Part shown: piece by piece, positions 25,694 through 34,509 of the stretch
Numbering within the stretch: position 1 is the stretch's first letter
Layout: every line of letters starts with the position of its first letter
Assembly: GCA_042569595.1 (NCBI GenBank)
Contig: JBHPHI010000002.1
Coordinates: forward strand, 15,071-79,070
Origin: JBHPHI01 sp042569595
GTDB lineage: Bacteria > Patescibacteriota > Microgenomatia > UBA1400 > 2-01-FULL-45-11
Length of the DNA: 64,000 nt
Direction of reading: 5' to 3'
The notes under the pieces: model-generated
Seen by the model: only the letters and a program-made list of their open reading frames with translations
Database searches by the model: none
Told to the model about the DNA's origin: nothing
Position numbers and translations under genes: made by a program

Positions 25694-26788
25694 CTATCTA
25701 ATTTGGGCGGATAATTTTTTAAATACTAACACCAATGACTTTCTCCAACCTTCAGCCCTATCTTGAGAGAAATATACATCATCTTTAGTTTCTATTCTTA
25801 TTGATGTTTCAAACCACTTATCTGACAGGTCAAAATCTTTTCCAGAAACCAAACGCACATCTACAGCCTCAATTGAGAGCTTATTTTCTATGCTGGACAA
25901 TTTCTTTTTAATTTGTGATTTAAAGTCCTTTTTATATCTAAAAGATTTTGGTGTACTCATATGGAGAGAGTATTTTTTAGTTTTAATTGTTCTAAGAAGT
26001 GCTTTTATTACTTCTCTGTATGTAATTATTCCGGATGGTAAGTTTTTTTTATCTACAATTACTACACTTCCAATTCGTTTATTCATCATAGTTTCAATAG
26101 CATCTTTTAAGGATCCAGATTCATCTATTGTTTTAACTCTTGTTTTCATAAAACCTTCAATTGAAGTATCCAGAACTTTCTCCTTTCGTCCTTTTTTAGA
26201 AAAACCTTGAGAATGTTTCGGGTCAGACAACGCTCTTCTTAAGTCGTATCTAGTGATTAGGCCAACCAATTTGTTTTTATTATCTACGATGGGCAATCGG
26301 GAGATTTTGCCTTTTTTTAATATAGATCGAACTTTTCCTAAAGATGATTTTTTTGTTACGGTTGTTACATTTCGAATTTTTATCTGCTCTTCCACACCCT
26401 CATACAAATTTTTGTCTTCAAAAACTCTTTTTAATATTCTCCTAAGAGACACAATGCCCAAAAGCTTTTTTTTGTCGTCTAAAACAGGAAGAAAGTACAT
26501 CTTAGATTCAAGCATGCTTCTCACAACCCTCTCAAGAGAGGAGTTTAGAGAAAGCTTTGGAGGCATCATCATACATCTCTGAAGTTTTGTGGCGGGCGGG
26601 AAGTTTCCATGAAACTGAACATAATATGGACTGACCACTCCTAGCAATATGTCTTTACTATTCACAACAAAGGCCGCATCATGACCAGAGTTCAAAGAGG
26701 CCAGAGCCTTGGATAACACTTCATCAGGAGAGAATGTAATAATCTTTTCTGTCTTTAAAAAGTCTTTTGCTTTATAGCGTTTTGACAT
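25694..26788 (-). CDS. Four CBS domains fused to an HPF/RaiA-like domain
   Basis: A 364-residue soluble protein. Four CBS motifs run from residue 1 to about 255; the repeats are visible as FLPVLDDKKKLLGIVSLRRI, RLPIVDNKNKLVGLITRYDL and GSVVIVDKKNLPSGIITYRE. CBS pairs bind adenine nucleotides and act as energy sensors. The last 100 residues, from SLHMSTPKSFRYK, show the alternating beta pattern of ribosome hibernation factors (VDVRLVSGKD, WFETSIRIETKDDVYFSQDRAEGW, SLVLVFKKLSAQI). An adenylate-sensing ribosome factor is an attractive inference. It appears monocistronic. Confidence 0.75.
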   Translation of the reverse strand: MSKRYKAKDFLKTEKIITFSPDEVLSKALASLNSGHDAAFVVNSKDILLGVVSPYYVQFHGNFPPATKLQRCMMMPPKLSLNSSLERVVRSMLESKMYFLPVLDDKKKLLGIVSLRRILKRVFEDKNLYEGVEEQIKIRNVTTVTKKSSLGKVRSILKKGKISRLPIVDNKNKLVGLITRYDLRRALSDPKHSQGFSKKGRKEKVLDTSIEGFMKTRVKTIDESGSLKDAIETMMNKRIGSVVIVDKKNLPSGIITYREVIKALLRTIKTKKYSLHMSTPKSFRYKKDFKSQIKKKLSSIENKLSIEAVDVRLVSGKDFDLSDKWFETSIRIETKDDVYFSQDRAEGWRKSLVLVFKKLSAQIR

Positions 26789-26831
26789 TCACATAAAGTT
26801 TATCACTTACAAGACAATTTGCAATAAATAT

Positions 26832-27245
26832 TTAAGTCAATACTCTGGAAAAATTAGAAGCAATCAATCCAACTACTCCACAAACAAAGACGCCCCACAA
26901 AACATCAACAACCACAAGCTTCCAAGACCAGTTAGAAAGTGTGGCCATGTTTGTTAAATCATAAACACCATACATCATTAGTCCGGCCATAGCTCCCCAC
27001 ATAAACCCATCAGTCAACCTACCAGATTGTTGATATTTTGTAACCGATATAAAAACCACAGAAGCAACTATGAGTAAGTATACAAACAATGCTGCGGGCC
27101 AATTTAGTGTTCTTGAAAATTGAGACAGATGAAAATCATAAAATTTTTTTGCAACTAACCCCAGCCACGTAAAGTCAATCGCTAAAAAAAAGGAAATGTA
27201 AGAAACAACACTTTGATATAGTGTATTGCACTCATATTTACACAA
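26832..27245 (-). CDS. DUF2177 family membrane protein
   Basis: A 137-residue protein with four predicted membrane helices. Family marks are FLAIDFTWLGLVAKKFY (helix 1) and GRLTDGFMWGAMAGLMMYGVYDLTNMATL in the middle. Function is unknown. The ATG at 27245 is the only start that keeps helix 1 whole; it lies 18 bases from the start of the divergent nitroreductase gene, so the two promoters must overlap the coding starts. Confidence 0.82.
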   Translation of the reverse strand: MCKYECNTLYQSVVSYISFFLAIDFTWLGLVAKKFYDFHLSQFSRTLNWPAALFVYLLIVASVVFISVTKYQQSGRLTDGFMWGAMAGLMMYGVYDLTNMATLSNWSWKLVVVDVLWGVFVCGVVGLIASNFSRVLT

Positions 27246-27263
27246 TAACAGAAAGGATAAATT

Positions 27264-27839
27264 ATGGGAATTTTAAATGACATAGCAAAAAAACAAAGAA
27301 CCAACAGTGAAGATGTGTTAAATGAAATCATATATAGATGGTCTCCAAAAATAATGAACGGAGAGGAAGTTAGCGATGAAGACTTAACTCCTTTGTTTGA
27401 GGCAGCCAGGTGGGCTCCAAGCAGCAACAATAATCAGGAGTGGCAATTTTATTATGCAACCAAATCACAAAAATCATTTGAAAAACTATTTAATATTTTA
27501 TTCGAAGGAAATAAAAAATGGTCCAAAAATGCTGGAGCATTAATAGTTTTGATATCAAAAAAAAGATCTGACTACAAAGAAAAGCCCATTAACACTCACT
27601 CTTTTGATACCGGGATGGCATTTCAAAACTTCGCAATCGAGGGAATTAGAAGAGATATGGTTGTAAGGCCTATGGGTGGGTTTGATAAAAAATTAGCACA
27701 CAAAATACTTGATCTTAATGAAAAACAACACATAGAATGTATGATTTCTGTTGGAAGAATAGGTGATATAAGTTTATTTAAGGGCGTAGAATTGTCACAA
27801 AGAAACAATCAGGAAACGTTCGCATTCAAGATTGATTAG
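27264..27839 (+). CDS. Nitroreductase-family FMN protein
   Basis: A 191-residue protein of the flavin-dependent nitroreductase fold. RWSPKIMNGEEV, LFEAARWAPSSNNNQEWQFY and the dimer-lining FDTGMAFQNFAIEGIRR block are visible, along with a later MISVGRIGD strand. Such enzymes reduce nitro compounds, quinones or flavins with NAD(P)H; the natural substrate is unknown. A GAAAGGA site precedes the ATG. Its 3' end overlaps the convergent nuclease gene by 4 bases. Confidence 0.88.
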   Translation: MGILNDIAKKQRTNSEDVLNEIIYRWSPKIMNGEEVSDEDLTPLFEAARWAPSSNNNQEWQFYYATKSQKSFEKLFNILFEGNKKWSKNAGALIVLISKKRSDYKEKPINTHSFDTGMAFQNFAIEGIRRDMVVRPMGGFDKKLAHKILDLNEKQHIECMISVGRIGDISLFKGVELSQRNNQETFAFKID

Positions 27840-28708
27840 AGAATTTTTGAACCAGTCGCCTCAGAAACATCATCATCTTTATCTAAAACATAAACATCTT
27901 GCCTATACTCATTTACTCCAACCAATTTTCCCTTCCCGGAAACTATGGCCTCCAGGGGTTTGCATGCACTGCAGCCAGTTTTATGAGGACAAGGAAATCG
28001 ACTTAATTTTCTCGCCAGCGATATTTCCTTTGCAATTTTTAGTACTTTTTCATATGAATCTTCTTTATTCGGGAGATTCATTTCATTTAGGGAGTCATTT
28101 TTGGATAAATACCAATAACTAGCTTTTACAACTGGTCTCTCTTGAGTATTGCTCACAAGAAGATAGTATATGGGAAGCTGTAGTGACTCGGAAGACTCTT
28201 CATGTTTTCCAGTCTTAAAATCAATTATATGAACTGCATCTTCATCTTTTAGATACTCAAGCCAATCAATTTTTCCACAGAGAATTATATTTTCTTCTTC
28301 AGAAAGCCAGTAGTAAGGCAAATTCATATTAATTTTTACAGCCAAATTTTTTAAAGGTCCAGGATTTTTTACCAATTTCCTCAACATCTCTTCACCTCTG
28401 CTTTTATATTGTGATTCAGTCTCATTAGTTAAAAACCCACCCATATCACCAGAAACTTTCTTCCAAACCTGATCAAATTTTTCTATCAAAGATTCATCAA
28501 ATCTTTTTTCAACAGGTAGTACAGATAAAGATTCCACTACCTCATGGACAGCCTGTCCTAACGCAAGGGGTGGGGACATTAGAGTTATTTTGTGTCCTGT
28601 GTGGGGGTCTTTATAAATATTGTTTAAATAATATGCACGCGGACACTTTAAAAAATCAGATATAGATGAGTGAGAAACCCAGGTTGCGCTATATTTATCT
28701 TTTGCCAT
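27836..28708 (-). CDS. PD-(D/E)XK nuclease with Cas4/AddB-like cysteines
   Basis: A 290-residue RecB-family nuclease. Motifs: SISDFLKCPRAYYL at the N-terminus, GQAVHEVVE, GKIDWLE, IIDFKTG (the catalytic D-x-K), and LQLPIYYLL (the QxxxY motif). One cysteine near the N-terminus (C22) plus a CPHKTGCSAC cluster near residues 240-250 match the layout that holds a 4Fe-4S cluster in Cas4 and AddB. No CRISPR array or cas genes are in the window, so a repair role is more likely. It is followed by nothing on its own strand before the convergent nitroreductase. Confidence 0.88.
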   Translation of the reverse strand: MAKDKYSATWVSHSSISDFLKCPRAYYLNNIYKDPHTGHKITLMSPPLALGQAVHEVVESLSVLPVEKRFDESLIEKFDQVWKKVSGDMGGFLTNETESQYKSRGEEMLRKLVKNPGPLKNLAVKINMNLPYYWLSEEENIILCGKIDWLEYLKDEDAVHIIDFKTGKHEESSESLQLPIYYLLVSNTQERPVVKASYWYLSKNDSLNEMNLPNKEDSYEKVLKIAKEISLARKLSRFPCPHKTGCSACKPLEAIVSGKGKLVGVNEYRQDVYVLDKDDDVSEATGSKIL

Positions 28709-28728
28709 GAAATCACTATAGCATGAGG

Positions 28729-30225
28729 TTAGTGGGTCTGTTGCACAAGGTCACCATGAAGCGTTTTCTGTCTTAAGGGAGAAGGACTAATATTATGAAA
28801 TTCTTCCAAAGTTGCTACACCCCTAAAAACATAAGACAAAATAATATCTTCCACTAAATTAAAAACATGAAAGGGAACAGTGGGAGACCCATACTCCTGA
28901 TGAAGCATGTCTGCTTTTCTAGTCTCTCCTTCCACAAATGAGGGAATACTAAATGGCAATATCTTATCGTCCAGGTGTTTTGTTCTAGCAGAAGCCTCGC
29001 CTCCATACGGTTTAAAATAATTTCCATTTTTATCAATAAAATAAAGCATCCCCCCAGGAGACTCCACCGTTCCTCCAGCAGCTATCCTAGACACCCCAAT
29101 TCCCGAAGCCCCCAAAGCAAGTGTAGTGGCGATGTTATCGCTTGCTCCACCCTCAACAACAACAGGGATATTTATTTCTCCTCGCAAACTCCAAAGCAAA
29201 ATAGGCCAGTCAATTACAGAACCACTTCTCACCCCCGTAATACACCTACCACCACCACCGATTCCTATGTATAGGCCATCTGCGCCGGCTTCTTCTAGTT
29301 GTTTAGCTTGATCAACATCTACAACCTGTCCTGCAAAAATTTCAATTCTATTTCCCAACTTTTTCCTTAAAAGCTTAACTGTTTTAAGTGGGCCAAGTCC
29401 TGGTTCTGGAGAGTAGACTCTAAAACTTCTCACCCCAACGTCACATAAAGACGAAGCTCTTTTTAAAGCTTTTCCTTCATTTGCCTCGATTACTCCCATT
29501 ACATTTTTCTTCCAAATTTTCAACAAATCCTTCTGTTCTTTTTTAGATCTACCAATCAACACTTCACTGCTTTTTAGAGCAGAAAAAACTTCTTTTACTA
29601 AGTCAGCTTGTCTTTTAATGTCCGAAAACGGGCCATTTCTTGGCACTCCCGAGAGACAGAGGCATTGAGCCATTGTTGATATTGCATACACACTTCCCCA
29701 AACATCTTGCATAGCAGAACCAACTAAAAGAGATCTTGCGTGTTTTCCAATTTTCGCAAAAGGACCTGTTGTTAAGCGATTTTTTCTGGATATTCTTTTA
29801 TTTTGAGAACCAACCACAGCAATACCAAGGTCTGATATAGATAAAGCCATTTCGTCTTTTATTACCCTATCCATAACCTTGCTTGAGATTTTTTGAGGTG
29901 GGGCAAAATCAGACTCTTGCACTTCAAGTAGTTTAGAGATTCGTTCCGGATGGTTAAACAACTCAAGAAAGTACTGTCTAATTCTCAAGATATTTATCAT
30001 TTCTTCAGGAGGTAGCAGGCCTTTTTTGTCGTACGAAAGATTATCGTATGGAGTAGTTAGTAGTCCTTGGCTGGGGTATGCTTTAGAATTTTCTTGACTC
30101 TCAATATACCAGTACTTCAAATAATCAGAGACATTTTCTTCAAATGGCTGAAGCTTTTCATTTATATAAGATTCCCAAAGCTTGTTGTCTCGAAAAGATT
30201 TAAATGGAGGGATATTTGCAATCAC
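28729..30225 (-). CDS. Divergent IMP dehydrogenase/GMP reductase-family protein
   Basis: A 498-residue TIM-barrel protein starting at GTG, with a TAGTAT box 6 bases before it. The barrel carries EEAGADGLYIGIGGGGRCITG where IMPDH has its GxGS-x-C-T loop; the cysteine is kept (about residue 327) but the loop differs. Later VVEGGASDNIATTLALGASGIGVS and GGTVESPGGMLYF/YFKPYGGEAS match the phosphate-binding and flap regions. The first 130 residues are not the usual CBS insert arrangement. Probably an IMPDH/GMPR relative with altered substrate; guaA or other purine genes are not nearby. Confidence 0.75.
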   Translation of the reverse strand: MIANIPPFKSFRDNKLWESYINEKLQPFEENVSDYLKYWYIESQENSKAYPSQGLLTTPYDNLSYDKKGLLPPEEMINILRIRQYFLELFNHPERISKLLEVQESDFAPPQKISSKVMDRVIKDEMALSISDLGIAVVGSQNKRISRKNRLTTGPFAKIGKHARSLLVGSAMQDVWGSVYAISTMAQCLCLSGVPRNGPFSDIKRQADLVKEVFSALKSSEVLIGRSKKEQKDLLKIWKKNVMGVIEANEGKALKRASSLCDVGVRSFRVYSPEPGLGPLKTVKLLRKKLGNRIEIFAGQVVDVDQAKQLEEAGADGLYIGIGGGGRCITGVRSGSVIDWPILLWSLRGEINIPVVVEGGASDNIATTLALGASGIGVSRIAAGGTVESPGGMLYFIDKNGNYFKPYGGEASARTKHLDDKILPFSIPSFVEGETRKADMLHQEYGSPTVPFHVFNLVEDIILSYVFRGVATLEEFHNISPSPLRQKTLHGDLVQQTH

Positions 30226-30272
30226 AAAGAAATACTAAAACATCAATCTATTTTTTATCAAGAACCAATTTA

Positions 30273-31403
30273 TTACTCTCTCGATAAAGAAGGGTAAATA
30301 TAAATACATTTTTTTCTTACACCAAAAAACTTTAACCATTTTTTACAGTTTCGAATAAATATGTATGATCCAGAAATATAAAAACTTGAGTTTTCAAAAT
30401 GCTTCTTTTTTAACTCTCTCTTCATAAGGGTTTTTGTAATTTTTCCTTTATACTGTTTCAGTTTTTGTCCCTTTAGAGGGGGGAATTTTTTTGTATATGC
30501 TTCAAGCATAGAAAACCACTTGCTTCTTCGAAGAAGTCTTAGCTCATTTTTAAATGGTTCATTTTTGTCTGTTTCATTTTGGTAAATTAACTTTGAACCC
30601 ACTCTTTTTCCAGAAAGCTTCATATTTCTCAAAATACTTATAATTGGCGCAATACCATTATGTTCTACGATAAATATCAATTGCCCACCTATTTGTTTAT
30701 TAGAAATACCAAATGGTCCTTCAATTAAGACTTTGTCTCCAAGGGAGACATTAAGTTTTTTATTAGACAAAAGACTTAAGTCCTTTTCTTTTGGAGTAGA
30801 AGAAATATATAGAAAATTGATTAAACCCTTAATTCTTGCTTCAGTATATTGTCCAGGCTCAAAAATAATAGGCTTTCCACTTAATTGTTTTAGGAATATG
30901 TTTTCGGAGTCATCCGACTCTCTAATTATTTTTATTATCTTAAAAACCTTTGGTTTTATAATAAATTTTTTGAATATATAAAGATAAAATCCAAACAATA
31001 AAAAAATTAGTGAGTAGATGCTGCAAATAATAATGATCAACATTTTATTCAGCTCAAAAAAACTAAAGAAATTATCACTTACAAAAAAATAACTTCCCAA
31101 ACCCATGGCCGTCAACCCAAACAATACTGAGAATTTATTTAAAACCAATCCAATGTTTATTAAATTGCTCAATCCTATTCCAGATTCCAGTCGGCGGATA
31201 TTGGAAAAAAATATAGGAGAAACAGAGGTGGATGAAAAAAATCCTCCCAAAACAAAAATGAAAAACACATTTAATAAAGTTTGGGAGGTTATAAACAAAA
31301 GAGGGAAAAACGTATATACACCCAAGAATATAATTATTAAAAAATATTTACCTTTATTTGTTGCAAGAAAAAACATAAGCATTAGAATAACCGACAAATT
31401 CAA
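30273..31403 (-). CDS. Membrane protein with ferredoxin-reductase-like domain
   Basis: A 376-residue protein starting at TTG (an ATG lies 7 codons later). Five hydrophobic helices fill residues 1-145. The C-terminal part follows the FNR fold: FEPGQYTEA, FLYISSTP (the FAD-binding RxYS/T place, without the Arg), LGDKVLIEGPFG, and NGIAPIISILRNM in place of the usual GGxGxTP NAD loop. Ferric reductase or Nox-type electron transfer is the closest idea, but heme histidines are not evident and cofactor motifs are weakened. Low-GC, Lys/Phe/Ile-rich sequence. Confidence 0.6.
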   Translation of the reverse strand: MNLSVILMLMFFLATNKGKYFLIIIFLGVYTFFPLLFITSQTLLNVFFIFVLGGFFSSTSVSPIFFSNIRRLESGIGLSNLINIGLVLNKFSVLFGLTAMGLGSYFFVSDNFFSFFELNKMLIIIICSIYSLIFLLFGFYLYIFKKFIIKPKVFKIIKIIRESDDSENIFLKQLSGKPIIFEPGQYTEARIKGLINFLYISSTPKEKDLSLLSNKKLNVSLGDKVLIEGPFGISNKQIGGQLIFIVEHNGIAPIISILRNMKLSGKRVGSKLIYQNETDKNEPFKNELRLLRRSKWFSMLEAYTKKFPPLKGQKLKQYKGKITKTLMKRELKKKHFENSSFYISGSYIFIRNCKKWLKFFGVRKKCIYIYPSLSRE

Positions 31404-31449
31404 TTAATAAAACCGGGTAATTGTCATACTGTGAGATAATACAGCCAAC

Positions 31450-32208
31450 ATGAGATATGTATTTGTTATTTTAATTTTTGCCCTACTAATACCATTTGTG
31501 CTGTCAAAAAATATCGTCAAAGAATCTATTCAGAATCAAACCATAAACGAACCAAGTACTCCGCACTCAAAACTAAAAGAGATCGGCCATAAATACAAGC
31601 AATACAGATACGGAATCTTCACTTTAGATGAAAATCAACAACTATCTTTCAACCTAAATACTAGAGACAAAAAAACATCCGAAGAGATTATTTCCACAGA
31701 AAAGTGCAAGAGTTTGATAAACGGTGGATTTTATGACAAAGAAGGAGATCCTATTGGTTGGGTAGTAGTAAATAGTGATGAAATGTATCCTTCACAAAAG
31801 AACCAACTCTTAGACGGCTTTATATCTGCCAGTCAAAGTGGAGAACTAAAAATATCTAAAAACAAATCATTGAATTTTGATTTTGGACTACAGACAGGTC
31901 CAATATTGATCTATGAAGGTGGGGTTAAAAACCTAAAAATCAAAAACGATGAACCCAAAAGAAGATCAATAGTTTTGGAAAGCACAAACAATAAACCATA
32001 CTTTCTCACAATAGTGTCTGGTGATAGTTTGTTTGAGGGGTCTTTGCTAAAGGACCTCCCTCAGTTAGTAGCAAAAATTGCAAACCAGGAAGACATTTCC
32101 ATAATAAATGCAATTAACTTAGATGGGGGATCTGCCTCCGCTTTTTATAGTCAAGAAAACAAAATCTCAGAAATTCAAACCATTGGTAGTTACTTTTGCA
32201 TAAAATAA
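31450..32208 (+). CDS. Phosphodiester glycosidase-family (NAGPA-like) protein
   Basis: A 252-residue protein with an N-terminal signal segment (about 1-18). The PF09992 domain is clear: INGGFYDKEGDPIGWVV, LQTGPILIYEGG, RRSIVLEST and the hallmark NLDGGSASAFY near the C-terminus. Family members hydrolyse GlcNAc-1-phosphodiester bonds or related exopolysaccharide linkages outside the cell. A GATAAT box ends 9 bases before the ATG. It is convergent with the DUF2207 gene, 6 bases away. Confidence 0.88.
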   Translation: MRYVFVILIFALLIPFVLSKNIVKESIQNQTINEPSTPHSKLKEIGHKYKQYRYGIFTLDENQQLSFNLNTRDKKTSEEIISTEKCKSLINGGFYDKEGDPIGWVVVNSDEMYPSQKNQLLDGFISASQSGELKISKNKSLNFDFGLQTGPILIYEGGVKNLKIKNDEPKRRSIVLESTNNKPYFLTIVSGDSLFEGSLLKDLPQLVAKIANQEDISIINAINLDGGSASAFYSQENKISEIQTIGSYFCIK

Positions 32209-32214
32209 TAAGTT

Positions 32215-33975
32215 TTACCAACTTCCACCACCTCCACCACCAAATCCTCCTCCGCTAAAACCACCTCCACTGCTAAATCCTGATCCACCACTACTTGCTG
32301 AAGGCCTTCCCGCCGAAACACCTGAGGCCACAGAATTATCAAGAGAGTCCATCGCATGAGCAAATCTTGCATGAGTGAGTGGTTGCTTACTTTGATACCA
32401 ATCCATATTTTTCAACTCAGAATCTTTGAGGGCATTTATAAACTTTTTTGTCATTCCAAAGGCAATTGTATATGGCAATACTTCTTCAATAAAATTATTC
32501 TTCTCATGTATTTGCTCTCTCCATGCTCCAATCCGAATCCATTCCTTCAAACCCACAACATCCTTTAAAGTCTTTCTTCCTTTGGGTGTCCTGGCAGGCA
32601 TAAAAAACGAAAAGAAAACAATAATTAAACCAGAAACAATGGCAGCAAAAAACCCTCCACCACTAGATATTAATGAACCAAAACCAGTCGAAGCAAGCAT
32701 ACTTCCAATTACCATCACCACAATGCCGGCTACCAAGTACAAACCTCGAACAGTTTGTGGATTTCCAGAAAAATATCCCTCTTTTGTTAAGTGAGAATAG
32801 AGCTGTTTTTGTGCATCTTGAAGGCTTGAGTACGCTTTGCTGTGAAGCTTATTTAATTTAGCTTCCTTTTTTCTCGATTTTGTAAACAACATATCAAGAA
32901 CTGAAACTTCAAAGGGTAGTAGGTTTGATTCTGATTTTTTATTATTTATCAACTTCACATTTGTCTTTGAGAAAAACCCTTTTGTGGTCTCATCTTTTAT
33001 GGTGATGAATCCTTTTCTAGCCAGATCAATAATTACTGCTGTTATATCTCTCATGTGAACTTTTTCATCAACCAACACTCCTACTTCTCCAGCAGACAAG
33101 TTTTTAGGAGGACCAAAACTCATTAATGCATCGACCTTATCAAACAAAGGAACAGTTTCAGATCCGCTTTCACTGAAAATATTTTTGTATCGCTTGTCTC
33201 TCCCTCTATTCCAGTACATCCAAAACATCAGTAAAAAAACTAAAACTGGAGAGCCATAGAGCCAGTTGTCCACAACAAACCACCAAAACTCTTGCTGTTT
33301 TGTTGGGAGGTTAAAGTAGTTTTGATTCAGTGACGTTGCAATAGTTAGTCCTTCTCCAGGACTTAGTGATGATGAAGAGAACTGGGCAGTTGAGGAATTG
33401 TGAGTATGTTGGCAGTTTGTTTCACTTGAGCCAAACAATCCAGTAAAACAAATAGTATTCAACACACTTTTTTCAGGTCCATATATAGTTGCACTTGATT
33501 GAAATATTGGGACAGGCCATCTTGATCCAGTTACATTCCAATAAAATTCTGCCTGTTCATTTGGAGTAGTTACAACCCTGTTTATCACATACGTAACAAC
33601 ATAAATTTGCTTTCCAGATATCAGTATATCCGGGTGTCCAATTTTTAATTTTACAGAGTCACCCTCGAGAGTCTCTGAGTACTTTAAAGATTTTCCTTGC
33701 TGGTTAGTTATATTCACCAAAGAAAATCTAACGTCCAAGTTATTTCCAAACTTTGTTTTATATTTTACGGGAATGATTCTATAGATTCCGTGTTTTTGTA
33801 AGTTTCCAAAATTTGCTTCAATAGTTTCGACAACAGTTACTTGAGCATCTTGAGCAATAGTTATATCACTATGAAATTTTTCTACCACCCAACCGCTATC
33901 TTGAGCAAAAACAAAATTTGGAAAAACAAAAAATAGCAAACCAAAAACAAAAGATGTAATTTTCTTCATACTCAT
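32215..33975 (-). CDS. DUF2207 membrane protein with glycine-rich tail
   Basis: A protein of 586 residues from the ATG at 33975 (a TTG start 4 codons earlier is possible). A signal peptide ends near VFAQD; the outside DUF2207 domain (about 25-230) has the WVVEKFHSDITI and HGIYRIIPVKYK blocks. Membrane helices follow near 240-260 and 415-465, with a cytoplasmic winged-helix-like segment between them. The tail is a GGGFSGGGFGGGGGG run. Such proteins are widespread, of unknown function, and thought to act at the cell surface. Confidence 0.85.
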   Translation of the reverse strand: MSMKKITSFVFGLLFFVFPNFVFAQDSGWVVEKFHSDITIAQDAQVTVVETIEANFGNLQKHGIYRIIPVKYKTKFGNNLDVRFSLVNITNQQGKSLKYSETLEGDSVKLKIGHPDILISGKQIYVVTYVINRVVTTPNEQAEFYWNVTGSRWPVPIFQSSATIYGPEKSVLNTICFTGLFGSSETNCQHTHNSSTAQFSSSSLSPGEGLTIATSLNQNYFNLPTKQQEFWWFVVDNWLYGSPVLVFLLMFWMYWNRGRDKRYKNIFSESGSETVPLFDKVDALMSFGPPKNLSAGEVGVLVDEKVHMRDITAVIIDLARKGFITIKDETTKGFFSKTNVKLINNKKSESNLLPFEVSVLDMLFTKSRKKEAKLNKLHSKAYSSLQDAQKQLYSHLTKEGYFSGNPQTVRGLYLVAGIVVMVIGSMLASTGFGSLISSGGGFFAAIVSGLIIVFFSFFMPARTPKGRKTLKDVVGLKEWIRIGAWREQIHEKNNFIEEVLPYTIAFGMTKKFINALKDSELKNMDWYQSKQPLTHARFAHAMDSLDNSVASGVSAGRPSASSGGSGFSSGGGFSGGGFGGGGGGSW

Positions 33976-34002
33976 CTCATAGTACAAAAATATATAAAAT
34001 TT

Positions 34003-34446
34003 TTACAGAGAAAGACTTTTAAGATATTCAAGCAATTCTTGGGAGTGGGTGTCTGGAGAAACTTTTTCATATATCTTTGCAATTTTTCCCTCAGGGTTTA
34101 TTACAAAAGTAGTTCTTTTTGCAAAAATCAAACCATCCGCACCATAGTCACCCAACATCTCTCTTTTAGGGTCTGATAAAAGCACAAAAGGGAGAGAATA
34201 TTTTTCTGCAAATTTTTTGTGGCTATTTACACTATCAGAACTGACTCCCACAACAGAAGCATGCTGAATAAGTTTTTCGTAATCATCTCTAAAGCCACAA
34301 GCTTCTTTTATACATCCTGGGGTATTGTCTCTAGGATAAAAATACAAAATCAACCAACTCTCAGCATAATCTCCCAATCTGTGTTCTTTTCCATGCTGAT
34401 CCAAAGCAACAAAATCTGGAGCCAAATCTCCCATTGATAGTTTCAT
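34003..34446 (-). CDS. Peroxiredoxin, Bcp/PrxQ type
   Basis: A 147-residue thiol peroxidase. The peroxidatic site is TPGCIKEACGF with C45 and resolving C50, the atypical two-cysteine PrxQ layout; the upstream LYFYPRDNTPG and later VLLSDPKREMLGDYGA, RTTFVINPEGKI blocks fit. It detoxifies H2O2 and alkyl hydroperoxides, recycled by thioredoxin. An AAGGAAAA site precedes the ATG. A hairpin terminator lies just upstream, so it is probably transcribed separately from the protease gene. Confidence 0.93.
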   Translation of the reverse strand: MKLSMGDLAPDFVALDQHGKEHRLGDYAESWLILYFYPRDNTPGCIKEACGFRDDYEKLIQHASVVGVSSDSVNSHKKFAEKYSLPFVLLSDPKREMLGDYGADGLIFAKRTTFVINPEGKIAKIYEKVSPDTHSQELLEYLKSLSL

Positions 34447-34460
34447 TTTTTCCTTTCAAC

Positions 34461-34493
34461 TAAAAACCGCGTCCCATTAATATGAAGCGCGGT
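34461..34493 (-). terminator. Likely intrinsic terminator after the protease gene
   Basis: On the minus strand ACCGCG (34493-34488) and CGCGGT (34471-34466) close a 16-base loop and are followed by a T run. It separates the matrixin-like gene from the peroxiredoxin gene. Confidence 0.6.
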
Positions 34494-34509
34494 AAAATTA
34501 TTCATACTA

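Noticed and set aside
27836..28708. Cas4-like nuclease as part of a CRISPR system
   Set aside because: No direct-repeat array or other cas gene is in the window; the fold is shared with RecB and AddB repair nucleases.
32215..32372. Long glycine-coding repeat seen as a tandem DNA repeat and as an open frame in another phase
   Set aside because: It is the glycine-rich tail of the DUF2207 protein; the other frames are low-complexity shadows.
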